A stretch of DNA of 64,000 nt from Ciborinia camelliae (lineage: Eukaryota > Ascomycota > Leotiomycetes > Helotiales > Sclerotiniaceae): assembly GCA_025890175.1 (NCBI GenBank), contig JANPYM010000002.1, positions 1,801,173-1,865,172 on the forward strand, read 5' to 3'. Shown piece by piece: positions 28,620 to 41,251 of the stretch. Under the pieces are notes generated by a model. It had not been told where the DNA came from and did not search any database. It worked only from the letters and a program-made list of their open reading frames with translations. A program made the translations under genes and the position numbers. Numbering within the stretch: position 1 is the stretch's first letter; each line of letters opens with the position of its first letter.

Positions 28620-31600
28620 AAATAATGATACAAGGGGATTTGAAAAACAAAGGAGAGAAACAGAATGATTTGGGCAGATTGGAACTGGGAGGATGAACTT
28701 ATCAGCGTGCATCTGTATTCAATTTGGGATGGCAAGTGGGCGTTTGATGCGAGTGCGCATTGTAACAATGTATTTTATTGTAGATGAATAATATGGTAGC
28801 GAAATGACATGATTTGCCACGATGATACACTGTATGTATACTGATTGCACGAAAGGTTTATGTTATATAAATATTCCACTAGAAATGAATGTCCAATTCA
28901 ACCCGGGTATCTCATCTGACTGAATTGGACAAATCGATTTCGATATTTAAATTGCTCTGACCATTCCAGTTAACTAAATTGTCCAGCTTGAGTTGATTAT
29001 TCAAGTTTGATATAAATGTTCAAATCATTGCAAATGTTCAATTGTTCTCAATGTTCAAAGTGATTTTAATATTTAAATCGCTTTGAATGTTCAAATCGGT
29101 CTGAATATTCAAATTGATCTCAATGCTCAACACCGGATGAATATTTCATTATCATCCAAATAATGAATACCCAAAACTCTCCTTGACTAGGTACTAGTAG
29201 GTACCTACTTGCTCATCTACTCATCTAATGCAGCTGACTACCTATCCGATAGTGTTACATACATGCTTCAACAATACGAAACCCACTCTTCACTCTTCGT
29301 CTTTTTTGCTTCAGTAGGTACCTAGGTATCCCGTTTTCAGTGTCAGGTGTCCCGTTCAGAATGCGATCTCTAAACTCCAGAGCCCAGCCGACTGTTACAC
29401 GACGCGCTCGCTCGACGTTCGCCTCCTGGCTGGCTGTGCTATGCTGCAGGTGTGCTGCGCTGTGCTGTGCGGTGCTGTGCCTTATCACATGTGTGATCGA
29501 CGGTAGGTACGAATCATGAATCATCGCTACATCATCAATGCATACATGCATGCATACATGCATTTCCGGTATTATTTATAGAACGGGGTATCGGGTATCA
29601 AATGCAACAATATGGAAAAAAGGGGAAAATGGGAAAAACTTGAAATTGATGCGATGGATGGATGGTAACTACCTATCAATGGCATGAATACGAATACTGT
29701 ATCTAGGTACTTAGGTAGGTTATCGATATCGATATCGATATATGCAACCCCCAATAATCCAAGAAAGAGATGGGGTCCACGTTCCATCAATTGCTTATTT
29801 TGGGTTGAATGGGCTGGCTTACTTATTACCTAGTATGTAGACCTACCTAGGTAGGGCTGGAGTTTTGAGGCGTAACGGTAGGTACTGTAAGGCTTGAGCC
29901 ATCCATTCCAATTGATCCTCGTTTCCAAGATTGCGAGTCGGGACCTGCACTTGCCTGCGCCTGCAGCCAAACCAAGTATCGTACAGAAAGGGGAAAGAGG
30001 TTGGATTCTATTGATCCGCGGGCTGGTAAGTAATAAGTCTTACATCACTTTTAACATCTGCCGTATGTAAAGCCCACGGTGGCAGTTGGGTATGGTACAG
30101 TACCGGTCTTGAATAGTGGTCGTGTGGCATGGAAGGTTACTACTGTAGGTATAGGTAGGTAGCTTTGGATTCTCTCGATATGGTCGGTAGGTACTGTTAC
30201 TGTTACATTCATGTATGTACCTTGGTTGGTAGATACGTATGATGCATACGTACACATACCTAAATACAATGCCTTTCATGTCATGACAATACCTACCCTT
30301 CATACAATTCGCAAACAGGAAGAGACTTTTTGAAGTTGTAAGGGAAATACTGTAATCAACTTTTGAAGGACGCACCCGCATATCATTCAAATGATTCGAT
30401 TCATCCATCTGTCGTACACAAACAATATAAGGTTGATCCTGCTGGTACCTCCTACCTACCCAGTGCCCACCCACCCATATCTACCTACCTTACCTACCTA
30501 GGTAATGAATGGCAATGGTACCTCCACTCGCTTTCCCCCGAAGGTGTAAAAAAAGATTAGGTTTTTTCCGTTTTCGTTTTCATCTATTTCTTTAAATTCT
30601 TCATCTCGTTTTTTTCTCGTTTTTTTTTTCTCGTTTTTCTCATCTCATCTCATCTCATGGTTCTCGTCTCATCCTATTCAATCTTCGACCAGGAATTCCC
30701 ATCTTCGTTTCGTTCGGTTTCGGTTTCTGTTTCTTCTAATGATCCCGAGGTCCCTTTTTAAATCGGTGGGGGATCTTGAAAGCATACATACCCGTGGACC
30801 TAGGTACTCCCTCCATCCATCCAGTATCAATTACCTAGGGGAAGCAGCAATCAAAATAGATAATAACGTGGACCACCTTGAAGACACGATACGATACAAT
30901 ACGATACGATACGTACAAGTTCAACCCCTCAATTGCATTTGCAAATGCCTCTTCCAGAAAGCCAATCTTCTTTATCCCATCCATATTGGTATTCATACAT
31001 TCATACCCTGCTCTGATCATTTATGCTTACCTGGGTTCTTTCTTGCTAGAGAGTTCAAGTTCAAGTCATGTCAAGTCATGTTCATAACCTAACCTAGGTA
31101 CCTTATCATTCAAATATGTATGTTAATTACTTTTTGGAATAGTTACGGAATCCTGGATGGCAACGTCAATGCCTTAATCTTTCTTCAAACGGATGGGAGG
31201 TCGGTAATCAAATGCATTCATGGGCATTGTCGCGAATCATTTCACCAATTTCAAAGTGAAAGGGGGGAATTACCGGTATGTATTCTTCCCTTTACGATGC
31301 TATTCGAACTGTACTGTATTGTACTGTGCTGTACCTTTTTACAGATATGTACAGAATTGGGTCTTTTCTCTGGAGACATCGGTACCATCCACACATGTCA
31401 AATATCACAAGGTAGAGCCCCCCAAAAAGAAATCATTACGCGACAGCAAATATGGACAACCTGTATTGAAATCTGCAAGGTGGATGGATCTGAAATCATC
31501 AAAGCGATCTTTAAGAAGTGAAGTTCAAGCTTCAAGCTTCAAGCTTCTGTCATTCTTCTTCAGCCCTTCTTCACCGGGGGGTTAAAGAGGCAGGGCTGGC

Positions 31601-33574
31601 TGGGTCAAAGTCGATAAGGCAGGGCTATCAATCATCAATCATCAATGCCCATGATCCATTTCCAGGTTATCATCCATCAATACCTACCTAGGTACCTAAT
31701 GTTCCTTCAAGGATCAATTTTTATCGTACCATTTGTATCATTTTAAGGCTTCAAATCTCCGTTATTTGTTATTGCTATAACCTTATTTCACTCGTCATTT
31801 TAGCTCTAATGGATTTTCCATGGGAGATCAATCGATCAATCAAGAGAAATTGAAGAAAATCCAAAAAAATCAAGAAAAAAACCACCCACGACTTAAGCAA
31901 GTACGTCTATCACTCTCGGAGATTTTATATTTATAATCCTGGAATTTTGTGTGGACAATGGGACTTGGGTGGATGAGGTGGATGGTTTGGATGGTTTGGA
32001 TGGTGTGGATATAAAAAAATGTTACCCTCGAGCAATTTGGGGATCACTGTCTTTGTTGCCCGCTTACCTATTGCTCTGTAGGTACATGGGGTGGGGTCGG
32101 GTTATATGATTGATCAATCACGACTAGTAACTGACTAGTAACTACCTAACCACTCCGTATCCGCCTCTGCTCTACTTGATACACTTTCGGCAAAAAAGGC
32201 CTTCTTGACAAGTTGACTACTCTTGAGTCTGGTACAGTACCTAGGTACTTAGGTAATCCATGGATGTCTGTCGCTGTCCCAATGTCTACGGAACGAGACT
32301 AGGTGTGTAGGGTAAGTAGGTAGGTACCTAGGTAGGTAAAGAATAAAGATGGTAAATATTTCCACATCTAAATCTAAATCTAATTCTAATTCTCATTCTA
32401 ATTCAAATTATTCAAACAAAGCATTATTTTGCCATTTTAATTCATCCATTAAATTCATCTCCGTTCTTCACATCATTTTCCTTTTGCTTCTATCACATTT
32501 CATTGAAATACTATTTTTAATCCTCTAATCCCTGCGCATTAAAACGAATTTTGTTATTATATTATTATTCATGCTTCAAATCCAGAAAGAGGTCGCAGCG
32601 CCGTGGAACATTAACATAGCCCTACTTCTCTCTCCACATTACGATAGGGACGAGGGAGTCAGGGGACGAGGGGTTTTTTTTAAGTTGGCTCGGGTAGTAA
32701 AGTTCATCCAGAAAGTTGTGCCTAAATCCCTGCTGTCGCCTGTCGGTTTTCCATTCTCGCCACAGCCATTTCGCCCACTTCTTGTTTCAAAAGCTTCTAT
32801 GCTCCTTCCAGACCTATATGCCCTGATGCTCTAAGACTCCACCCATCATGCCCATGGTTGTCAACATCCACTTTGTCTACTTTCAATCATCAAATCTTCT
32901 TGGCGAATCTACCTATCCCCCCCTTCCATGTATGTTAAGCTTCTTTGGATAACCATGCTTTGAGCGTTACAGGCATCGGCTCGGGATTTTCTCATCTTGT
33001 AGCCCTATTTGGGAAGTCAAGCATAATCAGAATTCCATCTCCCCGGCAGAGAACGTTACTAAAGGGTTTCTGCCAGCATGCATCATTGGCATTGCGCAAC
33101 ACGGAAGTTGTCTCGTTCGATGCGAATCGCTGGAACGCTTCATTCATTTTATTATTACTGCCCTACGCCATTGATGTCTATGCAAGCTAAACCTTAAAGA
33201 TCAGACGACAGATAAATGCAGATGCACTCCCCCCTCCTTAATACTTCTCTTTTCTTCTACCATATCATCATACAGCTATCCTAACCTACAGCGGTCCATT
33301 CACACGAGAAGTTGCCGAAGAAGTTGAGCAACATTTGGTTTTGAGGTTGATCGCATATTACCAAGGTATGCGATAGTCGACCCTGTCACCTATATAACGG
33401 CATTATATAGATAAGTTTACGAAACGCGCACAGTCGCATCTGCTTTGTAAACAACAGGCGACAAAACCACAACAAGCGTTCTGGAACCATAACGCGCTGC
33501 GGCAATACTCCAACACCTTTTTAAAATTACCCCCAGCGAACTGCTCTCGCAGGTCGCTGTGGAGGGATCCATGC
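28620..33574. other. 5 kb gene-free region rich in repeats, between PRP8 and the Myb gene
   Basis: No gene is supported although several short frames exist. It contains an inverted repeat (arms 28891-28900 and 28921-28930), an imperfect 18-19 bp periodic array (29007-29130), dense TACCTAGGTA palindromes (29319-29328, 29844-29853, 30495-30504, 31685-31694, 32238-32247, 32325-32334), and microsatellites such as GATATC (29719-29739), CTCAT (30638-30657), ACGAT (30887-30910) and AAGCTTC (31527-31546). T-rich tracts near 30600 and A/T-rich pyrimidine tracts near 32380-32560 look like promoter/leader DNA. Long upstream regions of this kind are common before fungal regulatory genes. Confidence 0.55.
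29007..29130. repeat. imperfect 18-19 bp tandem array
   Basis: About seven units share a core like AATGTTCAAAT spaced 17-21 bp apart, with scattered substitutions. It lies about 0.4 kb past the PRP8 stop codon. A perfect 10 bp inverted repeat (28891-28900 with 28921-28930) precedes it. Confidence 0.6.
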
Positions 33575-34820
33575 ATGTCTGGCTATTCACGCCACAATCC
33601 AGGGCACGATCCTTATATCAACTATGCTGCCCAATCCGAAGAACATCCAGCGCGCGTTTACGGGTCGCATCACCCAGGGCTCCAGCAAGTTGGCGCACCG
33701 GGTCTTGAATCTCTTCAACTTGGAGCGCATCATCAACAGCAACATCAACAGCAGCATCAACAGCATCAGCATCAACAGCAGCATCAGCAACAACAGCACC
33801 ACCAGGTGTTGCTAGATCCACACGGTATGGCCCACCACCAATCCCCTCAGTATGGTGGTGGGCAGCAGATGAGAGGGTTTATGGGCGCACCAATGCAACA
33901 ACCATCTAGCGTGGGAAAAAGACGAAGAACTCATGACGAATTGGAGATGGGGATGGGTGGGGTGTCGGGGGGTCAAATGCATGGGGAGATGCAAGGCATG
34001 CCTTCACAAATGTCTCAACAAACGATGGGTGGTTATGGTGGTGGACCTCAAGCTTTTCACAGTCATGCATTGCCTAATCAAGGACCTCGAAGCTCGAAAA
34101 TTCCTCGTCTTGGTGAAGGGCCGGAATCAGGTATGATGTCGCAAAGTGCGCCGAGTGTTGTTGGTACTGCCGGAATGCCGCTTCCTGCTGCGAGGCCGCG
34201 AGGTCCCAAGTTAAAGTTCACTGCGGAAGACGATCAGTTACTTGTGGATCTAAAGGAGAATAAATCTTTGACTTGGAAACAAATTGCAGAGTTCTTCCCA
34301 GGGCGTTCTTCGGGGACGTTGCAGGTCCGCTATTGCACCAAGTTGAAGGCTAAAACGACTCAATGGACTGACGAAACGGTAAGACATTTATTGGTATAGG
34401 TCTTCTTTTGAGTAATCAATTACTGACCAAAGGCTTACAGGTTCAAAAACTTCGAACGGCGGTCCATGATTACGAACAAGAAAAATGGCGCATCGTGGCA
34501 CAAAAAGTTGGGACGGGATTCACATCTACGGCCTGCAAAGATAAATGGACTGAATTGGTGAGTTTTTCCTCAAAGCAAAAATTTAAAAGAGCAAAAGATA
34601 TCAGTTGGGTTGAGTCGATTGGCGTTATATCAATGCGCGCGTCATAGCTCACTTGATTCTTGATTACTTTCTTCTTCATCCTCTTCTTAAGTAACATACA
34701 TACACACACATAAGACTAACATTCATCTCACACCTTCAGATGAATCCAGATGATTCCGAGCTCCAATCACCAGAACCAGAAGCCGAACCGGAAAATTCCC
34801 CTGAAGATACGACGTATTAG
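33575..34820 (+). CDS. two-SANT/Myb-domain nuclear protein, Gln/His-rich
   Basis: Exons 33575-34378, 34441-34557 and 34740-34820; introns are 62 nt and 182 nt, both in phase 0. The product is 333 residues. The start ATG gives MSGYSRHNPGH; an ATG four bases upstream is out of frame. Residues about 54-77 are a Gln/His run encoded by CAR/CAY repeats (33733-33806). A basic GKRRRTHDE follows, possibly a nuclear signal, then Gly/Met/Gln-rich linker. Two Myb/SANT repeats close the protein: about 208-260 (FTAEDDQLLVDLKE...WKQIAEFF) and about 260-307 (WTDETVQKLRTAVHDYEQEKW...CKDKWTEL), with an acidic C-terminal tail (PEPEAEPENSPED). Such proteins bind DNA or chromatin. The target is unknown. Confidence 0.87.
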
Positions 34821-35885
34821 CTTCCTGCATATCCATAGACCAACGTTGGACACCTTGGGCACCCTTTTCCTTATCTCTCTTTTCACACCGTACCCGAGCA
34901 CAGAAAATATAATGCGTGCATAAGATTCCCGTCCTCCCTCCTAGGTCGATATACCTCATTATCAACTCGTACGCAATTCAAATATACGAATCAAATCGCA
35001 TCGCATCGCATCGCATCATATCGTATTTGTGTTTTTTATGTCCATCGATCATATATATATACGCATACCCATATACACCCAGCCCACGCCCACGCAAAAT
35101 CATCATCACTTGAATAAAAATTTATTTTCAAAAAGTACGCACGAAAAGCAAAGAGAAAAACATAACCGAACACAACACAATACAACGCAACACAACGCAA
35201 TATTAATACCGGACGGACGGATCTTTAAAAGATAGAGACGGCTGGTTCGTTCTTTATTTATTTTTTTGGCACTTTACGTTTACTTTATTTTACTTTTTGG
35301 AGGGGGGAGGGGGCAGGGTTACTTTAGGGTTTGGTTTGGTCTACCTATCTATGTTTGTTTGTATGTAACTTGGGTAGATGGGTAGGTGGGTGGGTGGATA
35401 GGTGGATAGGTAGGTATAGCTGTAATTATACCTTGGGGATTTTTGGAATGGTTTGGTTGGTAGATAATGGATGGGATTGGATTGGATTGGATTGGATGGG
35501 GTTGGGATGGGGATGGGGAGTGAGGGATGGGATAGGTTATATGCTGGATGGGTGGATAGGATAGGGACAGACAGATAGGTGATATGCTGGATGGAAGGGA
35601 GCGAGGAAGGGGAGAGGAAGAGGAAGGAAGCTAAAAACAAGCTGTAATTGGGAAAAATAAGAGGGAATCGTGTATCATGCCGAGTGACATGGAGGAAATC
35701 CATCACCTTCTTCATTCATCCATTCATCCATCCTACTTTCTGTCTGTCTGTCTGGTTGCTTGGTTGTCGCCAGCATATTTGACGCGGGGCTTGGCTTGGC
35801 TTTTTTTTATATCCCTTCTTTCTTTCTTTCTTTCTTATACCTCGGGTCCTTGTCTTCTCTTGTTTTTTTGTGGGTTGATGAGGAT

Positions 35886-35985
35886 GATGGGGATGATGGG
35901 GATGATGGGATGGGATGGAGTGGGATGGAGTGGGGTGGGATGGAGTGGGGTGGGNNNNNNNNNNATGGGATGGAGTGGATGAATG
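35886..35985. repeat. GGGATGGAGT minisatellite containing a 10-N assembly gap
   Basis: Units of GGGATGG and GGGATGGAGT flank ten Ns at 35955-35964. The identical repeat on both sides shows that the gap is a collapsed or unresolved repeat, so true length here is unknown. Confidence 0.9.
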
Positions 35986-36415
35986 GAATATATATTTTTA
36001 GTATTTTTAGTTCGTACCTCCTTGCATTTTCTTTGGGGCTTTGGGGCTTTGGGGCTTTGGACTTTTGGGGGGGATGCTTTTAATTATCTTGTAATTGGTT
36101 GGTTGGTTGGCAGTGGTTGGAAAATGGAGGAGGGGGAGAGGGGGAAGGGGAAGAGGGGGCCCATATAGACGGACGGATGGATGGATGGATGGACGGATGG
36201 ATGAATGGGATGGCATGCGATTTCAGAAAAAAATGTTGGATGTAAATTTATGTATGGTATGTATGTATGTATGTAATATGAATGAGTCTAGTACGTCGTA
36301 ATTATTGTGCTTTTTTTAATATTTCTTCTTCTTCTTGCTTGGGTTTATTTTGTTGTGTGATGGGGTGGTGGTGTGGTGGGGTGTGTGTGGGTGGGGTGGG
36401 GTGTTTTGGGGGGTA

Positions 36416-36497
36416 TAGGTAGGTAGGTAGGTAGGTAGGTAGGTAGGTAAGGTAGGTAAGGTAGGTAAGGTAGGTAAGGTAAGGTAGGTAAGGAAGG
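36416..36497. repeat. GGTA/GGTAA microsatellite
   Basis: GGTA units run from 36416 to about 36448, followed by alternating GGTAA and GGTA units. Probably slippage-prone and polymorphic between strains. Confidence 0.9.
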
Positions 36498-37089
36498 TTC
36501 TTTTTCTTATTCATATATATGCTACTTAAGATACATAGGATGTAGATAGATAAGATGTAGATGTCTGGTAAATAGATGTACGTGGGAGATGTACGGTATG
36601 GTGCGGTACATAGGAGTCGGAGTGGGAGTCTGAGAGATGTGAATGTGGATGAGGTGTGAATGTTCTACCTACCCTGCCCTGTGCTTGTGTTATTTTGTCT
36701 TGTTCGTTGCTGGTTGTTGTACGTTGTAATTTGTAATATGATTGTTAATAAAGCCCTGGAGATATAAGATCTTTTTAACCTTAATGTTTCGAGAGAGTGC
36801 GAGAGTCTCATGGTGTGGTGAAGGCATAGATGGCATGGCTTGTAGGGATTGATGGAGAGGGATGAGGATTAATGGGAGGAATTAATGTAATGGGGATTAA
36901 TGGGGATTGTGAATTTGGAAATGGAAATTTGAAATGCTTTGCTTGTTGGAAATTGGAAATTAGCGGGGTTTACTTAACTAGGTGGTTTATATCGGGATTC
37001 CCGAATCTGGGTATACAGTTGCCTCAATTAAGTTTACGCGATTCGGATTTCAAAATTAAATCAATGATTTCAATTAATCATTTTAAATC

Positions 37090-37640
37090 AACCATTTATA
37101 TAATATATATAAAATAAAAAAATTTAGATTAATAAAAAGCTAAAATTTCATTATCAAATTAAAAAAATTTCATTATTATTATTAGAAAATATTAAAATTA
37201 AAAATATATAAAAAATTATAATTTTGAGACTATTATTTCAATTAATTATAAATCTTGATTTATTAAATTAATTATAATAAAATTTTAAATATAAAATATT
37301 TATTACTTTAAATTTATTATATCGAAATTTCAAAAGTTGAATTAAATTTATTAATATTATTTTAATAATTTAAAATTAAAATTAAATTTGTTTTAAATTT
37401 TTATTCATTTTCCCACCAAAATTAAACAATTTTTATAATTTTTAAAATATTTCAAATTCAAACTTTATTAACTTTTTATAAAAAATATTTAAAAATATTT
37501 TATCTCTTATTTATAAAACAATCAATAATTTCGTATATATATTTCAAATTAAAAAATAAAATAATAATATTCTGATTTTATTTATAATATTAAATAAAAT
37601 AAATTTTAATAATTTTTAATACAAAAATAGCTTTTCGCAT
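37090..37640. other. short A/T island, RIP-like
   Basis: Almost only A and T, in sharp contrast to both flanks. It has no frames of interest and no recognisable repeat ends. It resembles the large A/T region at the right end and probably marks an old mutated transposon next to the cyclase gene. Confidence 0.6.
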
Positions 37641-38244
37641 AAACTTAATACTTAATACTGTACTCCTTCCTTAGCGGCTTCGTCTAGATTAGTCGGCTTT
37701 AAAGTAAAGTGTAAAGTATGTATCGATGGACCATGAAGATGAGTGATAGGAGATAGGTAGATATGGTATGGTATGATGTGATATGATATTTATGCGGCTG
37801 GAAAAGTTATGGTGTTTTGAATGCTAGGAAATTGAATAGGAGATGAAGATCTTGGTAAAGGGGGGGGAGGGGTTTTATATGGTAGGGATGATGGATCATG
37901 GGTGAAGAGACTTGGAGCGAAAATTTTCTTTGAGACTCGAGAGAGATATAGAGGCTTGAAGACGAAAAGTTCTAGATTTTGAAATAGACCTTCTATCTTG
38001 GTAATAATTCTTGGTGGGAATTGTCCGCTTCTAGTGTGGAAAACTCACACCGATTTATTGTAGATCATAAAACAACTTACACAGTCTCACAGGAAGGCAA
38101 TGGCACGATAGCACACTAACAGCAAGGAACACTGGCATCTGAGCGATAACGAATGAATTGCTAATGGAAGTAACGAAGGAAATTCAGTAAAGTAACTGAT
38201 TACGGATATTAACCAGAAGTCCAAGTTTCAAGAAAGCGAACCTA

Positions 38245-41200
38245 CTAAACCATCCTACTTGCAATATCTTTAGCGCCATAAATCTGCCCATACAAATCCG
38301 CGACATTAACAAAGACATCCAAGACCCCCCTTACTCTCTCATCAACCAAAGGTCTCAAGCGAGTCTTAACCATAAGAAGGCATTCGCGTTCATAACTGGC
38401 TATTTCCATCAACGCACTCTTCCTCTCTTGCAGTTCAGAAATCCCATCTTTCACCCCACCAGATGTAGATGTAGATGTAGATGCGACACAACATTCGAAT
38501 TCGGGAAAATTAACACTGTTGAGATTTTTTTCCGCCCGGTCTCGTGCTAGCGATCCATAATCATTATACATTCGACACATCACAGCAAGATGTTGACCCA
38601 GCTCTGCTGAGAGATACTTCGTAAGCACCGTAGGGAAAGCATCGCCTTTCTCTGCCGATGCCATTCGACAGGATATCCAATCCCAGAAATAAGGACACGA
38701 AGTATGGATGGCCGAAACATGACGCACCCAGTTCCAGTAGCTTATTGATATGGGGAATGCCATGGGTGTCGTGGCATCATGTCCGGGAAGTTCCGCGAAC
38801 CTTGAATTGTCGATTGACCGCGAGAGATGGGCAATGAGAAAATCCTCTAATTGTCTGCTCAAGTGAGCGAGGTGGGTTTTGGATGCATTTTGGATAGATG
38901 GATGATGCAAAACGTAGTTTTTGAAACGGAGGAGAGTCGTGAGGATATCATTTGTGGTATCATCATTTAAACCCTCGTCTGAGCTCGATGGGATGATGTC
39001 GCCAGATGATGCTGAAGTATTCTCCTGGCTGGTTGAAACGTCATGCTCCGAAGTTGTTTTGGAAAATACCTCTCGGATTAAGTCGAATGCAGAATCGTGA
39101 TGTCCAACTCCAATTTTCATAAATTCGTCGGCTTGATAATTTAACATGGAGATGACCATCATATCCCAAATCAGATCCGTCTCGAGAAATACACCTTTGT
39201 TGTTACAGACCGTCCATGTGAAAGGAATATACTCTAGATATTTGTCTTCTGCCATGTTTTGGCGAGGGAATATATCCAAGCGGATTCGACGTAGTCGCGG
39301 GAGAAAGAGATATCCTTCCATGATAGAAGCAATGAGTTTCCACGAGCTCTCGTTGGTGAAAAGAGGAATCATAGAGAAGAACTTGGTAAATTTTGTAACC
39401 CGATCGAATGGGATGTCGAGGATTTTGGGAAGTGGTTTCCATTGTGATGAGTTTGTAGGGGGATACTTTATAGCGGCATAGGTTGCTGCTACGCAATATG
39501 TTCGAGATAGAATGCTTAATCCGTAGCTGACTTTCTCAACCCATGTGTATGTGATTTTGTCCCAATTATCTCGATGTTCGTTCAAAAATACTTGCCCTTT
39601 GCGTATAGCTTTAAGTACTTGCTTATCAAGATCGCCAGCCCAGGGAAAGAAAGTCGCATCAATCAAAGTTAGGATACCATATGCAGTTACTTCGCATGAG
39701 TCTCCAGCGCCCCAAGAGCCATTGATGTTCTGGGTATGCAATGTACGATGCAGAATCTGCAATAAGATGATGGGAATCTGGTCTTTCAATTTTTCTTCCG
39801 AGAAGTCGGGTAGTGCTCTACTTTCCCAAACCATCACTAGTTTCCTGAATGTTTGGGCCAAGAGCATCATCGAATACTGCCCGGAGAGATTCTTATCATT
39901 TTTCTTAGCATAAAATTCACGCATAAAGACAAGCAAGGCAAGCTAGTAGATAGACATACCCATTTATCATCAATTTTTCCAGCCGACCATGAACTGCACA
40001 AAAGTTCGGTGATGCTGAGAATTTGTTTAATAAATTGGTTGGGATCAACCGTATGCAATAATGCATTCAGTACATTGCAATTCACGCTAATACTTCCGTT
40101 TCTCTCATGTGCGTACGTCTGAAAATGATTTTTAACTTCAACATTCGCAATCATCCACTCCGCCGATACGGGTCGGCCCAGCAGGCGAAGCGTAAGAATA
40201 CATTTTGCCTTGTCGTCGGCATCGGGAAGTAATGGGGTAGCTACTGGGGTTATCATAAGGGTCTCATTTTTCGACAATGATGACTTACCGAAACTAATAA
40301 TTCCTTCCCGGGCCGTTAGTTCTCTCTCGAGATGCTTCACCAGTATGCTGAGATTATATTCCCCTAGTTCTGCTGGGGTGTAACCGGACTTCAAGAGCGT
40401 GGAGACTACCTAAATGGATCGTTAGCCGAAGTAGCAGACGTTTGGATGTAGCGTACCCAAGTGAATTCGAAAAATGCGGTGGGAAATGTACAAGGGACGC
40501 CTCCGTTGCCTTTCCCCGCACCCTCGGTGATTGTATTTCTGAGATACATCTCTGATTCATTGTCCCAGCTTGATATATTCATCAAGTATGCCGCGGTGGA
40601 AGAAGGAGAAGCCATGATACTTCCATTCTTCAGGTGATGCTTGATCCTATTGAAATCTACCATATCGATGAATGCTTCTAAAGAACGTAGGGCGGTCACC
40701 TGTACATTCTCATAAAAGATTTCAGGCTGGAATTTCGAAAGGTTCGCCTGGTTCAGTTGGAATAGATAAGCTCGGCCTGGAAAATCATAGACCATGTTAT
40801 GTTTCTCTAGCATCCCTAGAAGCGCAGGGACTAGAATCTCAAACCCAACATGAATACAAGATCTGACATCCCACATCTCCAACTGATGTCTTAGACTCTC
40901 TTTTGCGGTGAGTATTCGGGCACCAATATCTGGCGGCAACACGGAATAGGAGAGATTATTAGCAGTTTGATGAGATACAAGAGCCAACAGAGCTGCCATG
41001 GTATTCAAAATCCCATCTACTTGCGACGAGTAGGACTCCCAGGAACCATCTTGAGCTTGGGCATCGATTATGTGCTGGAAGGCTTCCGGGAACAGCCAAT
41101 GTCTAACTCCATCAACTTCTTTGGAAACAATAGATACCCATGCCGTATCATAGATAGAGGTGGACATGGATCCAGAACCGCATGCTCGAAATGATTCATT

Positions 41201-41251
41201 GGCTAGACCACCAACGAGAAACTTAGCTTCTAGTACATGATGATGATCCAT
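38245..41251 (-). CDS. bifunctional labdane-type diterpene cyclase (CPS/KS family)
   Basis: Exons 40457-41251, 39960-40409 and 38245-39891; introns are 47 and 68 nt. The product is 963 residues; fungal ent-kaurene synthases are about 950. The start is the ATG at 41251-41249 (MDHHHVLEAK). The acceptor of intron 2 was placed so that DDKW joins NLSGQYS, as in the DKWHxSPYY of the family; an acceptor 12 nt earlier also keeps frame. The class II (protonation) motif is DADD at 328-331, followed by Lys-Ala instead of the usual Thr-Ala. The class I (ionisation) Asp-rich motif is DEFMK at about 670-674, with Lys where an acid is usual. The second metal motif NDYGSLARD is at 858-866, followed by NLNSVNFPEF, typical of fungal CPS/KS. 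No stops or frameshifts, so probably functional or recently so. It presumably cyclises GGPP via a copalyl-type diphosphate; the product is unknown. Confidence 0.92.

Larger units (their letters stand above)
34821..38244. other. low-complexity spacer with microsatellites, assembly gap and A/T island
   Basis: No gene. It contains CGCAT repeats (34998-35018), CAACA runs near 35170-35200, GATTG repeats (35475-35497), a GGGATGGAGT minisatellite interrupted by the 10-N gap, ATGG runs (36176-36203), a long GGTA/GGTAA microsatellite (36416-36497) and an almost pure A/T island (about 37090-37640). Strand-asymmetric G-rich runs make spurious Trp/Gly- or Pro-rich frames. Confidence 0.65.

Noticed and set aside
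30040..30474. 144-codon minus frame rich in Tyr and Pro
   Set aside because: It derives from GTAGGTAGGTA-type repeats and has no domain.
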